Assembly (NCBI GenBank): GCA_025558075.1
Contig: JAHLKF010000024.1
Location: 1 to 64,000 of the forward strand
DNA from: Gaertneriomyces semiglobifer
Taxonomy: Eukaryota > Chytridiomycota > Chytridiomycetes > Spizellomycetales > Spizellomycetaceae
Direction of reading: 5' to 3'
Length of the DNA stretch: 64,000 nt
Part shown: piece by piece, positions 18,606 through 24,824 of the stretch
How the letters are laid out: the number at the start of each line of letters is the position of its first letter
Numbering within the stretch: position 1 is the stretch's first letter
Made by a program: the position numbers and the translations under genes
The notes under the pieces: generated by a model
Database searches by the model: none
What the model was told of the DNA's origin: nothing
The model's input: the letters and a program-made list of their open reading frames with translations, nothing else

Positions 18606-19022
18606 TCATTTTCCCTCTACAAAGTGGTCTAGTTCAACACGTGCTTTCTCCAACATATGGTAAATGAGATCAATCTCAAAGCGTCCTTGATTGTCGTTCT
18701 CTTCGTCATCATCATCGGAGTAATGAATAAAACGAAACGCACCTAACGCGTGTTGTGCCGCCGAGAGATGAGAATCGACAAGATGAACCAATTCGTTAAC
18801 TTGTTCATTCGACGATTTGGACAGTTGCCGACGTGCATTTTTCACCATATACTGGACGAGATGTACCTGCAAGTATGGTCGGTCATCATACTCATTCTGC
18901 ATGAAAGCCAATGCATTTAGCGCAGTCAACGCCTGTTCGACCGCAGACAGATGATTGTCGGCAATGCGCATGATTCTCTTGACTTGTTCGTTGGTTTGCT
19001 CGTTGACTTGTTCGTTCGACAT
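18606..19022 (-). CDS. Small viral protein with internal duplication
   Basis: 138 residues from ATG 19022; a TATA-like GTATAAAAG lies 45-53 bases upstream. After an N-terminal Asn/Glu/Gln repeat (NEQVNEQTNEQ) it contains two related units of about 55 residues. The first has DNHLSAVEQALTALNALAF ... MVKNARRQL; the second has DSHLSAAQHALGAFRFIHY ... MLEKARVEL. Each unit is two helices around an acidic loop. This looks like an ancient tandem duplication of a helical-hairpin domain. Function unknown. It is convergent with the integrase gene and divergent from the recombinase gene. Confidence 0.6.
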   Translation of the reverse strand: MSNEQVNEQTNEQVKRIMRIADNHLSAVEQALTALNALAFMQNEYDDRPYLQVHLVQYMVKNARRQLSKSSNEQVNELVHLVDSHLSAAQHALGAFRFIHYSDDDDEENDNQGRFEIDLIYHMLEKARVELDHFVEGK

Positions 19023-19066
19023 GGTTGGTTGGTTAAGGAAAACCCTGGGGTCGGTCGGCGCTGATG

Positions 19067-19075
19067 CTTTTATAC
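19067..19075 (-). promoter_or_regulatory. TATA-like box for the duplicated-helix gene
   Basis: On the minus strand GTATAAAAG lies about 45 bases before ATG 19022. Confidence 0.4.
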
Positions 19076-19105
19076 TTTTTCGAAGAACACTGCATCGATG
19101 CAAGG

Positions 19106-19207
19106 TTCCGATATTGAAAATTTTGCCTTTTTAATATCGGATTCCATCGAAAACAATATGATACAACCTTTGACTTTTTCAATATCGGATTCCATCGAAA
19201 ACAATAA
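19106..19207. repeat. TTTTYAATATCGGATTCCATCGAAAA repeats in a divergent promoter
   Basis: Two direct copies (19127-19160 and 19174-19207), 47 bases apart, share over 25 bases including AATATCGGATTCCATCGAAA. A third, inverted half copy (TTCCGATATTGAAAA) is at 19106-19120. They lie between two divergent genes and could be operator sites. Confidence 0.75.
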
Positions 19208-19250
19208 TGAAACGATGATAATGACATCCGTAATAATTTTGAACGCCGAA

Positions 19251-19259
19251 TATATAAAG
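19251..19259 (+). promoter_or_regulatory. TATA box for the tyrosine recombinase gene
   Basis: TATATAAAG lies 52 bases before ATG 19312, a normal distance for a fungal or viral TATA element, and just downstream of the operator-like repeats. Confidence 0.45.
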
Positions 19260-19311
19260 GCCGTCTAAAGGATTGGACGTTAAGCATAAGTAGATAGGAA
19301 ATAATGCCAAG

Positions 19312-20958
19312 ATGGACCCAACCGTTATCATGACCATCCTTGAGAAAGGCTCGGATGAGCAAGTATTGATGCTCAAGGAACTCCATAACGCGCAACTGAG
19401 CAAGCGGAACGATGAGATGTTTATAGGGATTGCGAATCATCTCGCAGGTACCGCCCATCTCTCTTCCTTTGTGGAACTGTACACACAATTGGCGTTGGCT
19501 GTTCCTGAGGCTACTCCTGCGACTTCCGAAGCAGTTTCTATTAGTCCAGAAGAGGCTCCTGAAGAAACCTTCGAAGATGAAGATGAAGATGTACCCGACG
19601 AGGAGGTCATCGAGCCCCAAGCCATAGAAGTTGAGGATATGAACGTAATTCTCCGCACTCGACACACCACAGCGGTAAAAGACGGAGGTGCGATCAAGGA
19701 CCACCGTCAGGATCCGGATTGGAAAAATGCAGCATTGCAATATGCTAATCGTCTCGAAAGTCGTATGAATGCTCGTATAGAAATGAGAGAACTGCATAAC
19801 ATGAAAGACATTGTGTCCACAGTTATGCAGTCGACTGACAATACGGCAAGCGCTGTTTTGACCGCTTATTCCGTTCTAATGCAGAAACTCAATAATGATG
19901 AACGTGTAAAATACTTTGGATCGTTGGAAAAGTATTCTAATTGCTTGCAGGTGTTGAACCAGGCGCAGAAGGCAGTAAAGAACATTCTTGATCTGAAACG
20001 CGATGAACAGAAAATCTCTGAGCGTGAGAAACCGATCCTGGAAAACTGGGATTGGCCTCGTCTTGAAAACAAGGTGAAGGAATATCTTGACCAGAGCCCT
20101 GCTCCCGATTCTATCGAGAATGTGGAACAGTTCAGATTTGTAAGGCGCTTATGTCTTCTGCGTCTTAATGTTCTTGATCATCCGCCAAGACGTCTCGAGT
20201 ATTTTTTATTAAAAAGAGTGCCAGGAGGAGAAGAAGACAACTACTATGAGGGCAACACGATAACTTTGAACGATTACAAGACCTCTTCCACAATGGGACA
20301 GTATTCGTTCGAGATTTCAGATGAAACACGCATTCTGCTTGACAAGATGTATGACTATTGGGAAAGAACTAGAAATTTTTCTGAGAACATGTACATCTTT
20401 GGATTGGAGAATCAAGTGTGTTCTGACAGTTTCTGCACAAAAGTTCTCCAAGCCACATTTTATGCCGCATGCAAGGAAAAGATATCTTGCATCATCCTGA
20501 GACAGTTGATGGTTGATCATCTAGCAAAAACAGGTGCTATCCGATATACTACGGACCGGAAAGAAAAGGCTCGACAAATGACACACTCTCCTAAAATGCA
20601 ACAGACTGTATATTTGAAGCGAGATGTTGGTTGAATGCTTGAAGACGAGGAACCTGCGGAAGAGGACTTATCAGTTGCTGGTCCTTCAGTGCCTCCGCCT
20701 ACGCCAAAGAAGCGTAAAATCCCACTTGCGACAGAGCCTAAGAAGGCAAAGAACCGTGCTCGTAAGACGTATTGTTCCGAAGAACAGCAAGAGGAGTTGA
20801 AGAGATTGATTAACAACTATGAAGCGACTGAAACATTCAAACAAAAGAAGACCATTCCTTGGACACAGTTGAGAAACGAAAGTGAAATCTTGAAAGACGT
20901 GAAACCTGGAACGCTAGAAGCATGGGGAAGAAGAATACGCAAGAATAGACAAGCGTAG
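19312..20958 (+). pseudogene. Tyrosine recombinase/integrase with C-terminal extension, in-frame stop
   Basis: Site-specific recombinase of the viral type. Residues 1-160 are an acidic N-terminal region. From about 200 a core-binding-like helical part (YFGSLEKYSNCLQVLNQAQK) leads to the catalytic domain. Recognisable residues: R293/R294 (DHPPRRLEY), K323 (LNDYKTSS), R397 (IILRQLMVDHL), H425 (MTHSPKMQQ) and the nucleophile Y434. A TGA at 20632-20634 comes only six residues after the tyrosine, then ATG and 107 further codons in the same frame. These encode a Pro-rich, basic NLS-like segment (PKKRKIPL) and a helical, possibly Myb-like end (KPGTLEAWGRRIRK). Either the TGA is a mutation of a CGA and one protein of about 548 residues was encoded, or two adjacent genes share a frame. 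All catalytic residues precede the stop, so a truncated enzyme could be active. Confidence 0.82.
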
Positions 20959-21088
20959 GGGAGAGGGGTAGTTTATTAATAGTAGGAGGCTGAATGTGAG
21001 ATGTACTGTACTTCATTGATAGTAATAAGCATTGACTGAGAACATGTTGCGCGATTGAGAATTGTCAGTTGGCATTTCAATTTTTGTA
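20959..21088. other. Short intergenic region before repeat copy C
   Basis: About 130 AT-rich bases after the recombinase frame, with no gene seen. Confidence 0.3.
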
Positions 21089-21305
21089 TTGTAGCCTTGT
21101 GTAGTCCAGTGTAGCCATTGGGTGGCTACACTCGATACATGTAGAGAAGGAAGGAACATTTGAATAGGGATAAGAAGAGAAAAACATGAAGAGAAGAAGT
21201 GTAGCCGTTGTAGCCCTATATTTCAAGGTATTTTATATGTTTTGTTTTAAAATTTGAAATTGAAAGGGAAGGAAACCGGGTGCTACAAGGGCTACAAGGC
21301 TACAA
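21089..21305 (+). repeat. Long repeat module, copy C (origin-like, near right end of viral element)
   Basis: Same order and orientation as copy B: TTGTAGCCTTGTGTAG, then GTGGCTACACTCGATACATGTAG, then GTGTAGCCGTTGTAGCCC at about 21199-21216, an AT-rich core with TTAAAATTTGAAATTGAAAG, ending GTGCTACAAGGGCTACAAGG. It is about 25 bases shorter than A and B in the region between the clusters. With the inverted copy A it could form terminal inverted repeats of a 15.7 kb unit. Confidence 0.8.
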
Positions 21306-21599
21306 GTATAGATATATACGACGGGCCAGTTGAAATAGATGGATAAACGCGCGCGTTTGGTCGATAAGGTGAATGTGTTGAATACGCGGCAAGCATAGGG
21401 AATTATCGATAATGAAAAGGTATATATAAGGAGATGGGGTACGCGGTTGGGTGCATTGCTCCAGGAGCATGAGCAGGGAAGACGCTCCAGGAGTGCGACA
21501 AGTGTCAAAGACTTCACAGCGGCGCACTCGATAAATTATGGAGCGAAGTGGAGTCAATGGGAAAGTGACGCTCAGTAAACTGTGGTAAGGACCGCAGTG
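21306..21599. other. Viral right flank
   Basis: No gene is supported. There is a TATATATAAGG box near 21420 with no following open frame of useful length, then palindromic repeat cluster 5. A promoter whose gene has been lost, or the viral terminus, would both fit. Confidence 0.35.
21457..21499. repeat. CTCCAGGAG palindromic repeat cluster 5
   Basis: GCTCCAGGAGCATGAGCAGG followed by GAAGACGCTCCAGGAGT, nearly identical to cluster 4. It is the last recognisable viral sequence before host-like DNA. Confidence 0.85.
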
Positions 21600-21733
21600 G
21601 CGGTTATCAGTAACGGCCGCTACACAGGGCCCGTTATCAATACCGGCCGCTACACTGAAATGGTGAGCGAAAACGGCCGCTACGACCCGTTATCGGTAAC
21701 GGCCGCTATACAGGGACCGTTACCGATAACGGG
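21600..21733. repeat. GTTATC-GTAAC / CGGCCGCTAC repeat cluster with long inverted repeat
   Basis: Four or five copies of a unit CCGTTATCRGTAACGG plus CCGCTACAC in about 130 bases. Within it a perfect 17-base inverted repeat has arms 21686-21702 and 21717-21733 with a 14-base loop. It could be the end structure of a DNA transposon or a recombinase target array. Confidence 0.75.
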
Positions 21734-21735
21734 CA

Positions 21736-21786
21736 TTGTCACAGTGCAGGGAGATACTTGACAAGTATCTCCCTGCACTGTGACAA
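21736..21786. repeat. Perfect 51-base palindrome (25-base arms)
   Basis: Arms 21736-21760 and 21762-21786 are exact reverse complements around one base. The outer end GCACTGTGACAACCG recurs at the palindrome at 45263-45318. This is probably a miniature or fold-back transposable element. Confidence 0.85.
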
Positions 21787-21831
21787 CCGACCGGAGTCAG
21801 AAGCGTCATGGTGTACTAAGTTCGTCTTTCC

Positions 21832-22263
21832 ATGATTCGAAAGCGTGTTGCAGAATCGGGAATGGAAATTGTTTCAGTAAGTGTTACCGCAAGGATTCTC
21901 ACGCAAAGCTATCGTGATCTAAAAGCCATGTCTTACAAACACTTCCATTTCTATAGGGACAGCACATTGAATGATCGCAAGCGACCGGATCTCCAAGTGT
22001 CACGCAATAACCACGTTTATCTGATGGCTGAACTTAAGAGCCCGTACTGCACCGAGGCCCAGCGAAAACTCGAACTTGAGTCAGGACTTGTACGAGCGAG
22101 AGCAGATTTAAAAGCGAAGGCAAGCGCTTACGACTGGGGATCCATGGACCCCGAGCTACTTACTGCCATTGCACCAGGTAAGTTAGTGTGTAAAACTCCT
22201 CAGTTATCACGTCTGACCATATTTTTGATGCAAATGGGCTTACCTTCCGGCTGTTCAAAGTGA
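21832..22263 (+). pseudogene. Fragment of a PD-(D/E)XK nuclease-like (possibly Crinkler-type) host gene
   Basis: An open frame of 143 codons contains RKRPDLQV followed 11 residues later by LMAELKSP, the spacing expected for a PD-(D/E)XK nuclease core (Asp, then Glu-x-Lys), and a helical continuation (LVRARADLKAKASAYDWGS). A GTAAGT donor-like site at about 22178 suggests the real exon ends there, and the remaining residues look intronic. The gene is cut at 22317 by the retrotransposon nest at a GACCA target duplication; sequence resumes at 33318. A Crinkler-like gene with the same nuclease type lies at 38985-40217. The fragment has no kinase domain and is probably dead. Confidence 0.5.
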
Positions 22264-22317
22264 TTTTGAAAGGGCCAGTGTTTTTCTTTGTCCTCAATCT
22301 AAATCAAGGCTTGACCA

Positions 22318-22594
22318 TGTTGCAGAGGGATCCTGCTGATGCTCTGATCCTTCTAATAAGCTTATGTGTATTCAAGTCTAAGGTTCTAAGAGTACAGTTG
22401 AATGCCCAGCATAAGAGAACCACCCGACGAAAAGGTCACGTGTCGGGTGTTAGGGCGCCCAGTCACATGGGTCACGTGCTCATGGGCACATGACGCACGA
22501 GTATGCACTGATATGAATAAGAACCCGTGTCATAGCGCGCGCCCTGGTTAGGGTATCCCTATGACGTGTATGTCACCGGGACCCCCTTACAACA
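22318..22594 (-). repeat. Copia LTR 1 (outer left, 3' LTR of the older element)
   Basis: 277 bases, nearly identical to the LTRs at 27981 and 33040, with TG...CA ends. It is preceded by the GACCA target duplication. Internal features shared by all three LTRs are a CACCCGAC/GTCGGGTG inverted pair and a CACATGGGTCA(C/T)GTGC segment. Confidence 0.9.
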
Positions 22595-22877
22595 CTCTCC
22601 CCTCGGTGCATGCACGACATTTCCTGCAAACTGCCCGACACCTTCAGCAACTGTTCAGTGCTTTTTGTCAGCAGTGTCAGGCATTGTTAGCAACCTGTCA
22701 GCAGTGTCAGACACCTTGTCAGGCACTGTCAGCAGCTTGTCAGCAGTGTCGGGCGCTGTCAGCAACTTGTCAGAAGCATCGGACATATGGAGACCCATGC
22801 GAGGATGCATGCTATTCAGAGCAGGAGCAGCTAGGGCCTTAGTAAGTCCGTCAGCCAGCTGGTCGTTAGTGGACACA
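22595..22877 (-). pseudogene. Copia RNase H C-terminal remnant
   Basis: Closely matches 28259-28560 of the larger copia body. On the minus strand it encodes the end of RNase H (STNDQLADGLTKALAAPALN) and the repetitive tail (KLLTAPDTADKLLTVPDK). Similarity stops exactly at 22877/22878, where the gypsy LTR begins with TGTAG, so this is the flank of the gypsy insertion. It is slightly shorter in the tail repeats than the other copy. Confidence 0.85.
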
Positions 22878-23333
22878 TGTAGAAGGATTACGATCGGACG
22901 GTAGGGTTTCCAAGAGGATTACTCCGCTCCTAATGATCTCCTTTGCTAAGAGCCGGACGTCCACGAGTCCGCCGGCGGTATAATAGATGAGCTGTTGCCT
23001 GCAGGGCTAGGGATGAGAGGCGTCGGAGAACTTATAAGACTGCTAATTCTAAAGGGGCAGGATGATCAGTCACTGGTCTTAGAACTGCCGGATATCTTAC
23101 TCGTTCAGATGCGACGGGACTTATAGATATGAATAGAACCTCTTATTCTCTCCAGATCTAAGTCTGCCTGATCTTCGTCGCATAAGTCCGCGCGGTCCTC
23201 TTATAGGCCCCGCTGACTTAAGCGACAACAGAAATTATATCACATGACTTGGCTGACTAAGATAGCTCTAACCCTGGTACTAGCGCGTCTATATACTTCT
23301 ACTTATTACTAGCGGAAGTCTAAACCCGCTACA
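22878..23333 (-). repeat. Gypsy 3' LTR
   Basis: 456 bases with TGTAG...CTACA ends. On the minus strand it follows directly after a polypurine tract (AAGGGGGGA at 23334-23342), as expected for a 3' LTR. The left end coincides with the end of copia similarity. The partner 5' LTR is missing, so the boundaries rest on these signals only. Confidence 0.75.
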
Positions 23334-23376
23334 TCCCCCCTTCTAAAGAAGCCGAAGGCGGGGGTTGCTAGAGCTC

Positions 23377-24120
23377 CTAGAGCAGGTGTAAGCCTTGCTG
23401 GTTAGTGGGCAAGATAACGGTATCCCAGTTGACGATGAAGAGGACGACCCATCGTTCGCTGATAGAACCGACGAAGTAAATAGCGTCATCGGCGGCGAGT
23501 CCAGTGCTATGGGGGTCTAAGACTGCGACGGCCGTCAGGGTCCTGTGAACTTTGATGCCAAAGTTCGACCGGATGTGGTGATGGTCGTGGCGCGGGTGCC
23601 CCAAGGGGTAGTTGGCAGCCATAGCGCTGTGAAAGGCGTTGGAGGCGGCAATACACTTACGGGCGGTTACCAGCACGTGGTTGGCGAACCGGATCATGTC
23701 GGTTGGCCAAGGAGTGTAGACAAACTGGTTCGGCTGAGCTCCCGTGGTAAGCTGCTGAACCGCGCCTTGTCGGATGGATCCGGCGGAGGGAGCAGGTCGT
23801 TGGTGTTGGCCCGCCTTGCTGACGTCCTTTACCAGTCCCATTCGGGCATTGAGGATGGATGGGGCTTCGTTGTTGGGATTAAGCAACAACAAATGCGGAG
23901 CGGTCCCAATTTCCGCGGGGGTTGGACCGTTGTAGTAAAACTGGAGTCCCGTGGGTGCGTAGTTGAACGGCTGAGCAGCTTGGGGGCCGGCTGTGTTGTG
24001 GACGGCCTCAAGGGCCCAGGCGGCGATTTGAGCACCCAGATGCTCTTTACCGGTGTCGTCAATAAAGGAGGGACTGTAGGTATCCCAGACCATCTGGATG
24101 GGAGCAGGTTGAGCGGCCAT
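23377..24120 (-). CDS. Extra ORF downstream of gypsy pol, unknown function
   Basis: 247 residues from ATG 24120, between the pol stop and the 3' LTR, the place where some gypsy elements carry env or an accessory gene. The protein has no signal peptide or membrane segment. It has mixed alpha/beta composition with WDTYSPSFIDDTGKEHLG, FYYNGPTPAEIG and, near the end, IYFVGSISERWVVLFIVNW. The sequence is GC-rich like the gypsy pol. It is not a retroviral envelope by any visible feature. It could be a captured host gene or a Gag-related accessory protein; I do not recognise it. About 700 bases separate it from pol. Confidence 0.5.
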   Translation of the reverse strand: MAAQPAPIQMVWDTYSPSFIDDTGKEHLGAQIAAWALEAVHNTAGPQAAQPFNYAPTGLQFYYNGPTPAEIGTAPHLLLLNPNNEAPSILNARMGLVKDVSKAGQHQRPAPSAGSIRQGAVQQLTTGAQPNQFVYTPWPTDMIRFANHVLVTARKCIAASNAFHSAMAANYPLGHPRHDHHHIRSNFGIKVHRTLTAVAVLDPHSTGLAADDAIYFVGSISERWVVLFIVNWDTVILPTNQQGLHLL

Positions 24121-24824
24121 GGCGCGTGCTTTTGACCGGGGTGTTGAAGGGTACTAGAAGGTTTGACGGAGCGACAGAGAGGTCAAGGAGGTCAAGACGG
24201 TCTTGGACTGCTTGGCGGTTTGCCAGTACTGGCGAAGTTGTACAACTATACAAACCTTCCCCAGACAGCGTCGGCGAACCCTCCTTTTATATGCCGGGAG
24301 CCTGCAGGCCCAGCATCCGTGTGCTTCTTTCTTCTTCTTCATTTGGGAAAGTACTTCCCCTATTGATACTCTGTCTTCAACCTCCTTCCCTCCGACAATC
24401 GTGTGTTTGCCGTTTAATGGGGATCGTTCAGATCTTGACAGGTGAAGCGCGTAGGGCTAGTTCGCGTCTATAAATAGCTTGTACGTAAGCAAATCTCCGC
24501 AGGGTACGCGAACGGGTAATTTTGACAGCTGTTAAACGAGCACTGCGCTTTCTTCCAGCTGACAAGCCGTTCCTCGTTGGTGGCGGCTGCCGCTTGCTAA
24601 TTCCGGGCACGAGCCTCGGAAACGACCGAGCTGGATGGGTCCGGGTCGGCCTGGATGAGTCCTTTTCTCGGAGACGACTCCTGGCATCGTCGTGTCAGTG
24701 TGATTGCGACGAAGGACTCCCATGTTTTCGCTTTATTTGGAGGGAGAAATGATCACCCCTAGAACACTCCTGATGCCAATTGAGGCTATTGCGGAGCGGC
24801 ACAATCGATGATGATCGACCGTGT
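24121..24824. other. Non-coding interval inside gypsy element
   Basis: About 700 bases between the extra ORF and the end of pol. Several short open frames exist on both strands but none has protein-like features or a shared family pattern. It may hold the promoter or an intron leader for the extra ORF. Confidence 0.35.

Larger units (their letters stand above)
1..21500. mobile_element. Endogenous Polinton-like virus / virophage-like element (left end outside window)
   Basis: This block of tightly packed, intron-less genes on both strands includes a capsid protein, penton-like protein, A32-type ATPase, primase-SF3 helicase, fibre gene and two kinds of integrase. That combination is typical of Polinton-like viruses and virophages, not of fungal chromosomes. 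Gene spacing is short and intergenic DNA is AT-rich. The right boundary is put near 21.5 kb because the last shared viral repeat lies at 21457-21499 and host-like palindromic DNA follows. The left end is not visible: the fibre reading frame runs off position 1. No family B DNA polymerase or Ulp1-like protease is seen, but either could lie left of the window. Whether all of 1-21500 is one insertion or two joined copies is open, because one of the long repeats lies internally. Confidence 0.82.

Noticed and set aside
21600..21786. CRISPR array suggested by regularly repeated short units
   Set aside because: Spacers are not unique and spacing is irregular; the units are palindromic and lie in eukaryotic DNA.
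22561..22904. Plus-strand cysteine- and serine-rich frames over the copia 3' end
   Set aside because: They are by-products of tandem repeats encoding the copia Pol tail on the other strand.
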